A stretch of DNA of 15,718 bases from JBBQHM01 sp038323965 (GCA_038323965.1 JBBQHM010000047.1:1-15718), one strand, 5' to 3'; positions 1 through 6,991 are shown, counted from the stretch's first letter. Notes: generated from the letters alone by a model not told the origin. Numbers and translations: made by a program.

Positions 1-74
1 TGTGCGGTTGAGTTGCAATGCGGGTCTGCCTTGCGTGGGAAAGTAGAGCGCCTGCCATGCCACCCTGCTTCGCT

Positions 75-101
75 TTGCCTTTGCAATCCAGAATCTAAAA
101 T
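75..101 (+). promoter_or_regulatory. Possible promoter of the tRNA-His gene
   Basis: A TTGCCT element (75-80) and a TAAAAT element (96-101) are separated by 15 bases, shorter than the usual 17. Transcription would begin about 10 bases before the tRNA. The elements are seen directly; the role is inferred from position only and the spacing is poor. Bases 1-74 show nothing else I can support. Confidence 0.25.
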
Positions 102-118
102 CTAGGTTCGAACGCGAT

Positions 119-191
119 GGTGGCCGTAGCTCAATGGTAGAGCTCCAGATTGTGATTCTGGCTGTTGCGGGTTCGAGTCCCGTCGGCCACC
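119..191 (+). tRNA. tRNA-His (anticodon GTG)
   Basis: A full cloverleaf can be folded by eye. The acceptor arms are GTGGCCG (120-126) and CGGCCAC (184-190). The D arm is GCTC/GAGC (129-132 and 140-143). The anticodon stem is CCAGA/TCTGG (145-149 and 157-161) around a seven-base loop with anticodon GTG at 152-154. The T arm is GCGGG/CCCGT around TTCGAGT (172-178). The extra G at 119 can pair with C191, the G-1:C73 pair that histidyl-tRNA synthetase recognises, which supports the identity. CCA is not encoded: the sequence continues CCGCG after the acceptor stem. Confidence 0.96.
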
Positions 192-281
192 CGCGCCGCC
201 GACAGCGGAACCCCCCAATTTTCAAAGCCCAACGCGCTTCGCGCAGTCCCAAGTTCCAAAACCAAAGGTTCAAAATCGCCT

Positions 282-306
282 CGTTCCCAAACTCTGTTTG
301 GGAACG
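282..306. repeat. 25-base perfect palindrome, copy 1
   Basis: Arms CGTTCCCAAAC (282-292) and GTTTGGGAACG (296-306) pair perfectly around a TCT loop. A second copy with the same arms and the complementary loop AGA lies at 370-394. Such a structure is typical of dispersed REP-like intergenic palindromes. It could also act as a bidirectional transcription stop downstream of the tRNA, but no T-run follows it. Confidence 0.8.
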
Positions 307-316
307 CCGTTGTCTG

Positions 317-357
317 GGAAACTTTGTTTCCTCCCCGCAAAACTCGCAGCAGAGTTT
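317..357. repeat. Two weaker hairpins between the palindrome copies
   Basis: GGAAAC/GTTTCC (317-322 and 326-331) pair around TTT. AAACTC/GAGTTT (340-345 and 352-357) pair around GCAGCA. Both share the AAAC-loop-GTTT style of the flanking 25-base palindromes, so the block 282-394 may be one composite element of decayed and intact units. Confidence 0.5.
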
Positions 358-369
358 CACCACCAAGTC

Positions 370-394
370 CGTTCCCAAACAGAGTTTGGGAACG
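370..394. repeat. 25-base perfect palindrome, copy 2
   Basis: The arms are the same as in the copy at 282-306, but the loop is AGA, so this copy is inverted relative to the first. The 88-base head-to-tail spacing and opposite orientation resemble paired REP units. The stretch 192-501 contains no gene I can support; its content is these repeats and the possible desaturase promoter. Confidence 0.8.
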
Positions 395-397
395 AGA

Positions 398-413
398 AAT
401 GAATCTTTTCATT
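398..413. promoter_or_regulatory. Small inverted repeat upstream of the desaturase promoter
   Basis: AATGAA and TTCATT form a perfect 6-base inverted repeat with a 4-base TCTT loop, just upstream of and touching the expected -35 region of the TATAAT promoter at 435-440. It could be an operator, but it is short and may be chance. Confidence 0.2.
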
Positions 414-434
414 CGGCAATGGCATAAACCGGGC

Positions 435-440
435 TATAAT
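435..440 (+). promoter_or_regulatory. Perfect -10 hexamer TATAAT upstream of the desaturase
   Basis: A consensus TATAAT lies 74 bases before the likely ATG of the desaturase gene. The sequence 17 bases upstream (TTCGGC, 412-417) is a poor -35 match. It is the best promoter candidate for the desaturase. Its distance leaves room for a 60-70 base leader. Confidence 0.4.
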
Positions 441-513
441 AAGGCTCTCCGCAGCTCCGACCAATCGAGGTTGCTCTACCAGCTGCTTTCGCCACAGCCC
501 TTTGTTCAAAAAT

Positions 514-1440
514 ATGATGTCTCGTTTCCCAATCCATCGCATCAACTGGACGACTAGTTCGTTTCTAATCGGCACGCTCGCACTTACCCTCACGGCGGTT
601 CCACTCTACCTCTGGCATTTCGGACTCGACTGGTTTCAGGTCGCGCTTTTTTTCCTGATGTTCCTGGGTTGCGGGTTCAGCATTAGCCTGGGTTATCACC
701 GGCTCTTCTCGCACATCACTTTCCAGGCGGCGTGGCCCGTCCGGCTCTTCACGCTCATCTTCGGCGCGGCCGCTTTTGAAAACTCAGTTCTCATGTGGGC
801 GAGCGAACATCGCCGCCATCACAAGCATGTCGATCACGATGATGATCCCTACAGCATCTCGAAAGGTTTCTTCTTCGCGCACATTGGCTGGCTGATTTTT
901 AAACTGAATCCAACGGAGCCCTACGATAATGTGGCGGACTTGCAGAGAGATCGCCTGGTTGTCTGGCAGGATCGATACGTCCAATGGATTGCTCTCGGGA
1001 TGAGCTTTGTTCTTCCGCCGCTCCTGGGCTTTCTTTGGAACGGATGGAGCGGCGCCCTTGGGGCCTTTCTCCTGGCGGGCATCGCGCGAATCGTTGCCTT
1101 ACAGCACTGCACATTTTTCATTAACAGTGCCTGCCACGTTTTTGGCCGCCAGCCTTACTCCACGAAATGCAGTGCGCGCGACTCCTTCATCATGGCGCTC
1201 GTTACCTTTGGCGAAGGCTACCACAACTATCACCATGAGTTTCAGCACGATTACCGGAACGGCGTGAAACTATGGAACTTCGATCCCACCAAATGGATCA
1301 TCTGGACTTTTTCCAAAGTGGGGTTGACCAAAAATCTTCGGCGCGTCCCCAACGAAAAAATTCGGTTGGCCCAACAGTTAAACGCTTTTGCCTCCGAGCC
1401 GAGAGCGGAGCCGGATATTTCAGGACCAGAACTCGCTTAG
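514..1440 (+). CDS. Acyl-CoA / fatty acid desaturase (membrane di-iron, delta-9 type)
   Basis: This is a predicted integral membrane desaturase that inserts a double bond into acyl chains using a di-iron centre, adjusting membrane fluidity. The three family histidine boxes are present: HRLFSH at about 62-67, HRRHH at 99-103 and HNYHH at 237-241. Hydrophobic segments lie at about 15-35, 42-60, 75-95 and 160-190. The length of 308 residues is normal for bacterial stearoyl-CoA-type desaturases. The frame is open from a TTG at 502; I prefer the ATG at 514 (a second ATG follows at 517) because no Shine-Dalgarno sequence favours the TTG. The gene stands alone on the plus strand, converging with the minus-strand operon. 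The 137 bases after it contain no clear terminator. The bacterial substrate could be acyl-CoA, acyl-ACP or lipid-bound chains; sequence alone does not decide. Confidence 0.93.
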   Translation: MMSRFPIHRINWTTSSFLIGTLALTLTAVPLYLWHFGLDWFQVALFFLMFLGCGFSISLGYHRLFSHITFQAAWPVRLFTLIFGAAAFENSVLMWASEHRRHHKHVDHDDDPYSISKGFFFAHIGWLIFKLNPTEPYDNVADLQRDRLVVWQDRYVQWIALGMSFVLPPLLGFLWNGWSGALGAFLLAGIARIVALQHCTFFINSACHVFGRQPYSTKCSARDSFIMALVTFGEGYHNYHHEFQHDYRNGVKLWNFDPTKWIIWTFSKVGLTKNLRRVPNEKIRLAQQLNAFASEPRAEPDISGPELA

Positions 1441-1577
1441 GCAGGTTTAAAGTCGTTCGGCTCATCGAAGTCGCCGCGACAGGCGAAGAGCATTCTTTAT
1501 CTACAGCCTGGCAGCATCCTCCGAAACACTCGCCGGGATCAAGGATCGCGTCAGGTTCAGGGTTGGCCGCAACCAGT

Positions 1578-2195
1578 TTAGGCACAACATCCTGCGCCCG
1601 TCTGCCTGGGTGGACACGGGACGGAACCGTAACTGCAAAACACGCAGCAATCACCAGCTAATGGCCTCAGCTTCGCGTGGCACGCGGCGCAGTCGTAAAA
1701 GAATAGACAGGCGTTGGTCGGCATCGTTTCTTCTGCGCGATGTCCGCACTCCGGGCATGTGATCGTGGACCGCAGCACCGGCTGGCGGCCTCTTGCACAA
1801 AAATAATTCCAAACCGTAGCGGCGAGCAGGCCAAACAAGCCGCTGTCCAATATGATCGGCAGGAACGAACCGTAAAATGTGTATCCCAATGCTCCGACGC
1901 TCGCTGAGCCGAGGATCAGCGGCCCTGCCCTCCGGTGCCGACGGAAGGCGAACACCAGCCCAATCAGCGAGAGGACGGCGAACCCCTGAAACAGGTAGAG
2001 GACAATGCTCTCGTAGCGGCCCAGAGCCCCGAGCCCAAGCGCAGTACTGGCGGCGGCGAATATTGGGAAGCAGCAGGGCGCGGCGACAGCCGCGGTCAGA
2101 GCCCCCACGGACCCGACTCGATCTAATATGCTTCTCACTGGCCAAGATCCATTGCGACTCGGAGCGAGTAAATCGATAATTTTAGGCAGTGACAC
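1578..2195 (-). CDS. MerC-type mercury transport protein fused to a C-terminal GDCCVxC domain
   Basis: The predicted inner-membrane protein has 205 residues in two parts. Residues about 22-125 are MerC-like: ILDRVGSVGAL, then a vicinal cysteine pair in a membrane segment (APCCFPIF), then YESIVLYLF and further hydrophobic helices. MerC carries Hg(II) inward in mer operons. Residues about 140-200 match the GDCCVxC family that NCBI describes as (seleno)protein: TCPECGH, EETMPT, a CAAC pair, then GDCCVFCSYG and VPCPP, ending GAGCCA. All positions here are cysteine codons with no in-frame TGA. The start is GTG at 2195, 25 bases after the hydrolase stop, so it is probably the last gene of the copper operon. 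A GTG at about 2138 is an alternative start. No MerA or MerR is visible. The true metal could be Hg or another thiophilic ion. Confidence 0.85.
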   Translation of the reverse strand: MSLPKIIDLLAPSRNGSWPVRSILDRVGSVGALTAAVAAPCCFPIFAAASTALGLGALGRYESIVLYLFQGFAVLSLIGLVFAFRRHRRAGPLILGSASVGALGYTFYGSFLPIILDSGLFGLLAATVWNYFCARGRQPVLRSTITCPECGHRAEETMPTNACLFFYDCAACHAKLRPLAGDCCVFCSYGSVPCPPRQTGAGCCA

Positions 2196-2220
2196 CCGCG
2201 TGGGACAGACATTGTCATCT

Positions 2221-3357
2221 TCAAGGGATGTTCGTGCCTGCGGCCTCTTTGAGCACTCGGCCGATCATCATCTCCCGATACTTCTCAGGTTCCTCGAATT
2301 GAGGCCAGTGACCTGAGTGTTCAAACCAGACGATCTGTTTGCCGCGCGGCGCGTCGAGTGCGTCAAAGTATCTCTGCGCCACCTCCGACGTAACGACTCT
2401 ATCGTAGCGTCCAAGGAAAAAATAGACAGGCACGTCGATGCGTGGCGCCTGTTGGAAAAGGTTCGTCTCATAGAAGATTTCCTTCCAGAGCCGTTGAAAC
2501 GAATATCTCGCCCCCAACGGACTCTTGATGAGATCGAGCCAGGAATAGGCCGGTGACTCCAACGCGAGTCGAGTCATACGGGAACGCGACAGCGAGGGAT
2601 GCTCGCGCTCGGAATAGTAGCGAACCCACTTTTCCATGAACTGGTGATCGGCGGTGCTGTGCGGCGGCCGGCCGATCCGCTCGAGATCTGCGACTCCCTC
2701 CGGGTTGCGGTTGGTCCGAACCGCATCCAACGCGAATTGATACCGGACTTGTTCGGTTTGCGGCAGGTCCGCCGTCTGGCCAATCCCGACGTAGGCCAGG
2801 AACAACTCAGGATACTGCGAGGCAAGCTGCGCTCCGAAAAGCGATCCCCAGGAATGGGCGACCAGATAGCATTGACGAGCGTCGAATCGGGCGAGAAGCA
2901 ATCGCACCAACTCATGCGCATCAGCGACGAACTGCGCGACGCGCATCGAATCGTTCGGGATCGAACATCCGTAAGATTTGCCAGCGCCGCGCTGATCCCA
3001 TTGTACGACCACGAATTCCCGCTCGAGCTCAGCATTCTGGTGAGCGAAAGGCATCTCTGGAAAACCAGGGCCGCCGTGGAGGAAAATAAGGAGCGGATTT
3101 CTTCGGTTCCAGCCGCGGATCTGAATCCATTGCTCAACTCCGCCGAGACGGACTTTTTCGAGCGAATCGATCCCTTGATCAGATTGAATGGCGATCTGCC
3201 GCGCCACCCTGTGCTGCGCAACGGCTCGCGTCACGGCCAACCCGATCGCGACAGCAAAAAGCGGAAGCACAAAGAACCGACCGGCCAGAGACAAGAACGT
3301 CCTCAAAAACAATGTGAACCTGATTGAAGGCGAAATCTGGGCCTCCTTCGACGCCAT
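2221..3357 (-). CDS. Membrane-anchored alpha/beta hydrolase (proline iminopeptidase-like)
   Basis: The 378-residue protein begins with an uncleaved-looking hydrophobic segment (about 14-46), followed by an alpha/beta-hydrolase fold of the S33/proline-iminopeptidase type. HGGPG at 94-98 is the oxyanion-hole motif and WDQRGAGKS (120-128) follows the second strand. The nucleophile elbow is AHSWG with Ser169 (Ala replaces the first Gly). The acid is probably Asp319 in GRYDR and the base His350 in HSGH. The lid region lies at about 195-300. The ATG overlaps the ATPase stop by one base (TAATG), so the gene is translationally coupled to the copper ATPase. The substrate is unknown; the family includes peptidases, esterases and haloperoxidase-like enzymes. 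Its place in a metal operon is unexplained. Confidence 0.88.
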   Translation of the reverse strand: MASKEAQISPSIRFTLFLRTFLSLAGRFFVLPLFAVAIGLAVTRAVAQHRVARQIAIQSDQGIDSLEKVRLGGVEQWIQIRGWNRRNPLLIFLHGGPGFPEMPFAHQNAELEREFVVVQWDQRGAGKSYGCSIPNDSMRVAQFVADAHELVRLLLARFDARQCYLVAHSWGSLFGAQLASQYPELFLAYVGIGQTADLPQTEQVRYQFALDAVRTNRNPEGVADLERIGRPPHSTADHQFMEKWVRYYSEREHPSLSRSRMTRLALESPAYSWLDLIKSPLGARYSFQRLWKEIFYETNLFQQAPRIDVPVYFFLGRYDRVVTSEVAQRYFDALDAPRGKQIVWFEHSGHWPQFEEPEKYREMMIGRVLKEAAGTNIP

Positions 3358-5654
3358 TACAGTTTGAGATTCCGCAGACGCAGCGCATTCGCGATAACGG
3401 ACACCGAGCTGAAGCTCATGGCTGCGCCAGCGATCATAGGACTTAGGAGAATGCCAAAAAACGGATAGAGCACGCCGGCGGCGATCGGAATGCCGAGTGC
3501 GTTGTAGATGAACGCAAAGAAGAGGTTCTGCCGGATGTTATTCATCATCGCGCGACTCAACACGATTGCATTCTTGATCCCGCGCAGATCGCCCTTCACG
3601 AGCGTGACACCGGCGCTTTCCATCGCCACGTCAGTCCCTGTGCCCATCGCGATTCCGACGTCGGCCGCGGCCAAGGCCGGCGCATCGTTGATTCCATCGC
3701 CCGCCATCGCGACGACCTGGTTGTGCGCGCGAAGTTTTCTGATGTGCTCGCTCTTTTCACTCGGCTCCACGCCGGCTTCGACTTTGCCGATGCCGAGTGG
3801 CTGCGCCACGGATCGCGCCGTGCGCTCATTGTCGCCGGTAATCATGATGATTTCGATTCCGGCGGCATGCAGCTCTTTGATCGCTTCCGGGGTCGAAGCC
3901 TTCACTACATCCGCAACAGAGAGCAAACCAGCCAGGCGACCGTCCACCGCGACCAGCACGACCGTGTGTCCTTTGTTCTGGAATTCGATGGCCTGTTTGT
4001 CCAGCTCTTCTGCGCCGCTGATTCGTGAGTGGATGAATTTGGGGTTGCCGATGAAAACGTCGCGTCCATCCACTTTGCCGATCACACCACCGCCGGTGAC
4101 GGATTGGAAATTTGCGACGGTGCGTAAATTTACGCTGCGCTCTTTCGCGCCCCGCACGATCGCAGCGGCGATCGGATGCTCGCTTTGAGCTTCCAGCGAC
4201 GCGGCCAGGGCCAGCATGTCGTTTGGATCGAATCCAGGGGCCGGCATCACTTCGACCAGACGCGGTTTGCCCTCCGTAAGCGTCCCGGTCTTATCGACGA
4301 CCAGCGTCGTCACTTTTTCCATCAACTCCATGGCCTGTGCGTCCTTGATCAGAATGCCGGATTGAGCGCCCCGACCGATACCGACCATGATCGACATCGG
4401 GGTGGCGAGACCGAGCGCGCACGGGCATGCGATGATCAACACCGCGACCGCGTTCACCATGGCATGCGCGAAGCGCGGCTCCGGGCCAACGATGGCCCAT
4501 ACGATAAAAGTAATGACGGCGGATGCGAGCACGGCCGGCACGAAGTAGCCCGCCACTTTATCGGCTACGCGTTGAATCGGCGCGCGACTGCGTTGCGCGT
4601 CGGCGACCATCCGCACGATCTGCGAAAGCACGGTGTCCGCACCGACGCGCTCGGCTTTCATTAAAAAGCTGCCAGTCGTGTTGACCGTCCCGCCGGTCAC
4701 TTTGTCCCCGACATCTTTCTCCGAAGGCATCGATTCTCCGGTGATCATCGATTCGTCTACGCTGCTTTTTCCCTCGAAGATTGAGCCGTCCACGGGGACT
4801 TTCTCGCCGGGCCTGATTCGGAGTTGATCGCCCGCCGCAACTTCCTTAAGCGGCACTTCGATTTCTTCACCATGACGCAGGACCCGTGCAGTCGGCGGCG
4901 CCAGATCGAGGAGGGCGCGAATGGCGCTGCCGGTGCGGCTGCGCGCTTTCAGCTCGAGCATTTGCCCGAGCAGAACCAGGACAGTAATCACGGCAGCCGC
5001 CTCAAAGTAGACGCCGATTCTGCCTTCCGCGCGAAACGATTCCGGGAAGATGCTCGGGAAAAGCATGGCGATCGTGCTGTAGATCTGCGCCACGCCCACA
5101 CCCATCGCGATAAGGGTAAACATGTTTAGATTCATCGAGCGCACCGACCGCCAGCCCCGCGCGAAAAACGGCGCGCCGCCCCAGAAAACGACGGGCATCG
5201 AGAGCGCGAGTTGAAACCATCGCGATAAATCGCCGCCCACCCAATGCGGTGCGCCAGGAATCAAATGACCCATGCCGAGTAGAAACACCGGCAAAGAAAG
5301 CGCGGAGCTGATCCAAAACCGACGCGTCATGTCCTTGAGTTCGGAATTGTCTTCGCTCGCACCGCCGGCAATATTTTTTGGCTCGAGCGTCATGCCGCAG
5401 ATTGGGCAAGTGCCGGGGTGATCCTGCTCGACCTGCGGATGCATTGGGCAGGTGTAGATCATCTTGCCTGCGGAACGCTGGGGGGTGCCTAGTTCGAGCG
5501 CCATGCCACATTTCGGGCAATCTCCTGGTTGATCGCTCTGCACCTCGGGATGCATCGGACAGGTGTATTTTGCCAATGTGGAGGAGGGCGGTGGCGCGGC
5601 CCCGCTGTCGTCCATCGGCGCCGATCCGTCAATATCGGAGTTAGTCTTTGTCAT
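3357..5654 (-). CDS. copA: Copper-translocating P1B-type ATPase with two N-terminal HMBD domains
   Basis: This predicted ATP-driven exporter moves Cu(I) (or Ag(I)) out of the cytoplasm. With 765 residues it starts with two heavy-metal-binding repeats, YTCPMHPEV...CPKCGM (30-51) and YTCPMHPQV...CPICGM (67-88), instead of the GMxCxxC HMA domain. Family motifs follow in order: TGES (305-308, actuator), the CPC metal site (410-412), DKTGTLT with phospho-Asp454, SEHP in the nucleotide domain, and GDGINDAPAL before the last two helices. The open frame extends to 5696, but the ATG at 5654 overlaps the stop of the preceding gene as ATGA, and I take that as the start; it also removes a 46-base overlap. 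The next gene is coupled through TAATG. The symbol is functional: this is the ATPase, distinct from the oxidase also called CopA in cop operons. Confidence 0.93.
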   Translation of the reverse strand: MTKTNSDIDGSAPMDDSGAAPPPSSTLAKYTCPMHPEVQSDQPGDCPKCGMALELGTPQRSAGKMIYTCPMHPQVEQDHPGTCPICGMTLEPKNIAGGASEDNSELKDMTRRFWISSALSLPVFLLGMGHLIPGAPHWVGGDLSRWFQLALSMPVVFWGGAPFFARGWRSVRSMNLNMFTLIAMGVGVAQIYSTIAMLFPSIFPESFRAEGRIGVYFEAAAVITVLVLLGQMLELKARSRTGSAIRALLDLAPPTARVLRHGEEIEVPLKEVAAGDQLRIRPGEKVPVDGSIFEGKSSVDESMITGESMPSEKDVGDKVTGGTVNTTGSFLMKAERVGADTVLSQIVRMVADAQRSRAPIQRVADKVAGYFVPAVLASAVITFIVWAIVGPEPRFAHAMVNAVAVLIIACPCALGLATPMSIMVGIGRGAQSGILIKDAQAMELMEKVTTLVVDKTGTLTEGKPRLVEVMPAPGFDPNDMLALAASLEAQSEHPIAAAIVRGAKERSVNLRTVANFQSVTGGGVIGKVDGRDVFIGNPKFIHSRISGAEELDKQAIEFQNKGHTVVLVAVDGRLAGLLSVADVVKASTPEAIKELHAAGIEIIMITGDNERTARSVAQPLGIGKVEAGVEPSEKSEHIRKLRAHNQVVAMAGDGINDAPALAAADVGIAMGTGTDVAMESAGVTLVKGDLRGIKNAIVLSRAMMNNIRQNLFFAFIYNALGIPIAAGVLYPFFGILLSPMIAGAAMSFSSVSVIANALRLRNLKL

Positions 5655-6100
5655 TTCACATTGCGGCTCGACCAATGAATCGCGCGGATACGCCATCCCG
5701 ATTCGCCTTTTGCGAGAACCATTAGTTCGACGCCGTGGCTACCGATCTGGCGACCGTTGAAAGTTCCCGTCGTTCGATTACTCGAAAAGATCCAGGCGAT
5801 ATTGCCGTCCTGTTGAATCGTCCAAGGCGACCGCGTAGTCGTTGTCGTGCGGGCGAATGAAATATCCTGGCCCAAATGTTCGTGCTCGTATTCCGCCCGG
5901 CTCTGCCACTCCCCGTTCTCGAGAATCGCCGTGTCCGGTGCGAGCAGCGCAAGAGCAGCGGTGCGGTCCCCTTGAACGAGAGCGCGGTGAAACCCTTCCA
6001 CCGTTGCCGTAATTTCAACGCTGTCAGTGGAAGCTGCTTGAGCAAATACTTCTCCGCTCGCGAATCCCATCAGCAGGAGGGTGAGAAGCCATGGCCTCAT
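5651..6100 (-). CDS. Exported NTF2/SnoaL-like protein (DUF4440-type)
   Basis: From the ATG at 6100 the protein has 149 residues and begins with a standard signal peptide (MRPWLLTLLL...VFAQA, cleavage near 21-23). The rest reads as an NTF2/SnoaL cone: a helix with FHRALVQGD and LLAPDTAILENG, then beta strands with WTIQQDGNIAWIFSSNRTTG and a final GWRIRAIHWSSR. Such periplasmic domains are often non-catalytic ligand or metal binders; no active site is evident. The frame is open to an ATG at 6202, 5 bases after the preceding stop. That would add 34 residues with a second hydrophobic stretch, so the start is uncertain. Its TGA overlaps the ATPase ATG, which argues for a linked role in copper export. 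The function is not known. Confidence 0.75.
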   Translation of the reverse strand: MRPWLLTLLLMGFASGEVFAQAASTDSVEITATVEGFHRALVQGDRTAALALLAPDTAILENGEWQSRAEYEHEHLGQDISFARTTTTTRSPWTIQQDGNIAWIFSSNRTTGTFNGRQIGSHGVELMVLAKGESGWRIRAIHWSSRNVK

Positions 6101-6207
6101 CTTTAATACTGTGCCCGGCCGAAGGTTCATTCTGCCGGTTAACGAGAGAGCCATCCTCACCAGGGCGCCGAATATTAAGAGAAAGAGTAGCCCGGCTTTC
6201 ATGCGGT

Positions 6208-6444
6208 CTATGGCTGCGTGGTTTTCGGGTGTCGTGTTTCTGTGCCGATTTCATGGCCTCGCCGCAAATGCAAGTAATGCACCGGATCTTTGTTGAACGT
6301 CGCAATGCATAAGGGACAGCAGAGCGCGACCATCCGCCCCCCTGCTTTGATGTGGCACATGCCGCCGCCCTGATCGACGGTCTTGCCGCAGACGATGCAG
6401 AGGTGGTCCCAGCTTGCTATATCCGCATTTTCTAATTCGCTCAT
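6208..6444 (-). CDS. Small Cys-rich TRASH/YHS-like metal-binding protein
   Basis: The 78-residue protein has no signal peptide, so it is probably cytoplasmic. It carries Cys16-x2-Cys19, Cys30 with His31, and Cys42-Cys43-x2-Cys46, followed by FNKDPVHYLHLR. This spacing resembles TRASH and YHS domains, which bind copper or other soft metals and often act as sensors or carriers. It lies immediately upstream of the SnoaL-like gene and the ATPase in one direction, which suggests a metal donor to, or sensor for, the ATPase. Domain assignment is by motif recognition; metal identity is inferred from context. AAGG lies very close to the ATG and is a weak ribosome site. Confidence 0.8.
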   Translation of the reverse strand: MSELENADIASWDHLCIVCGKTVDQGGGMCHIKAGGRMVALCCPLCIATFNKDPVHYLHLRRGHEIGTETRHPKTTQP

Positions 6445-6462
6445 GACCTTGTGCAGTGGATC

Positions 6463-6624
6463 TCACACGCTTCGAACCCATATCGTAGTTGCGGCAAGCC
6501 CAGTAGCAAGAGGCGCCAGTTCGACTTGCCAGAAAACATTTGAAGTGAGTTCCCTCACGCGCTGAGTCACGGGGTCTCTCGTCCCGTGAGCGACAGGGAT
6601 AGTATCGCCCCCGGAGGTTCTCAC
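6463..6624 (-). CDS. Possible 53-residue ORF (GTG start) of unknown function
   Basis: A GTG at 6624 overlaps the stop of the Met-rich gene as GTGA, the same tight coupling seen at other junctions here. The frame runs 53 codons to a TGA at 6465-6463 and fills nearly the whole 176-base gap before the TRASH-like gene. The product starts MRTSGGDTIPVAHG and ends with a hydrophobic stretch, APLATGLAATTIWV. I recognise no family. Against it, two hairpins lie inside the frame, so this may instead be a structured spacer. Confidence 0.3.
   Translation of the reverse strand: MRTSGGDTIPVAHGTRDPVTQRVRELTSNVFWQVELAPLATGLAATTIWVRSV
6545..6589. repeat. Tandem hairpins in the gap before the TRASH-like gene
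   Basis: GTGAG/CTCAC (6545-6549 and 6554-6558) pair around TTCC. TCACGGG/CCCGTGA (6567-6573 and 6583-6589) pair around nine bases. No T-run follows on either strand, so a classical terminator is unlikely. They could protect or separate mRNA segments inside the operon, or be a REP-like element. Confidence 0.45.
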
Positions 6625-6923
6625 TTGTCGAGGTGTAGCGCCATTTCCGCGTGCATGGCTTTGCGTTGTTCGACCAATTTGTTTAAGACCGCCTCCATCG
6701 CATCCACCCGCTTGTCGCCCGTGGCCCCCTTCATCTCTGCCAGGAGCTTTTCAATCTCAGCATCCTGTGCCTTTTGCTTTTCCATCATATTTTCATGCAT
6801 CGGCATCATTTCGCGATGCTTCCTTTTATCCATTCCCTGCATGCCGCCCAAATCTTGGGCGAATAGGGTCCCTCTCGCAAGCGTGACCGCGATTGCAACT
6901 GCTAACGTGATTGGTGTTTTCAT
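6621..6923 (-). CDS. Small exported Met/His-rich protein, probable periplasmic copper binder
   Basis: From the ATG at 6923 the product is 100 residues with a clear signal peptide (MKTPITLAVA...LFAQ, about 1-23). The mature part starts with a Met/His-rich segment (MQGMDKRKHREMMPMHENMM, about 28-47). A charged, heptad-like helix runs to the end, with more Met and His (KAMHAEMALHLDK). Met/His-rich periplasmic peptides commonly bind Cu(I); that is inference here. The frame stays open to 7127, but the upstream part is Arg-rich and lacks export features. A 68-base gap separates it from the DUF1622 gene. A second, broken copy lies at 12873-12983. Confidence 0.75.
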   Translation of the reverse strand: MKTPITLAVAIAVTLARGTLFAQDLGGMQGMDKRKHREMMPMHENMMEKQKAQDAEIEKLLAEMKGATGDKRVDAMEAVLNKLVEQRKAMHAEMALHLDK

Positions 6924-6991
6924 CGTGCTGTCTCTGAATTGTTCGTCGTGTGTTTTGTAAAATGGCGAATTTGAAGATTGTTCGGTTGCTA

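Noticed and set aside
165..557. Plus-strand ORF of 130 codons over the palindrome block
   Set aside because: It runs out of the tRNA gene through inverted repeats, is rich in Arg/Ser/Pro, and overlaps the desaturase start; it is an artefact of repeat sequence.
1441..1577. Terminator between the converging desaturase and MerC genes
   Set aside because: Only very short inverted repeats (such as GTCG/CGAC) are visible and no T-run follows on either strand.
1587..1640. Selenocysteine in the GDCCVxC domain
   Set aside because: Some family members are described as selenoproteins, but here every relevant position is TGT or TGC with no in-frame TGA, so this is the Cys form.
1298..1654. Minus-strand ORF with a Cys-rich patch (DPGECFGGCC) downstream of the MerC fusion
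   Set aside because: It lies antisense to the desaturase 3' end and overlaps the MerC gene. A GTG overlapping the MerC stop exists, but the C-terminal part is only the complement of desaturase codons and no family is recognised.
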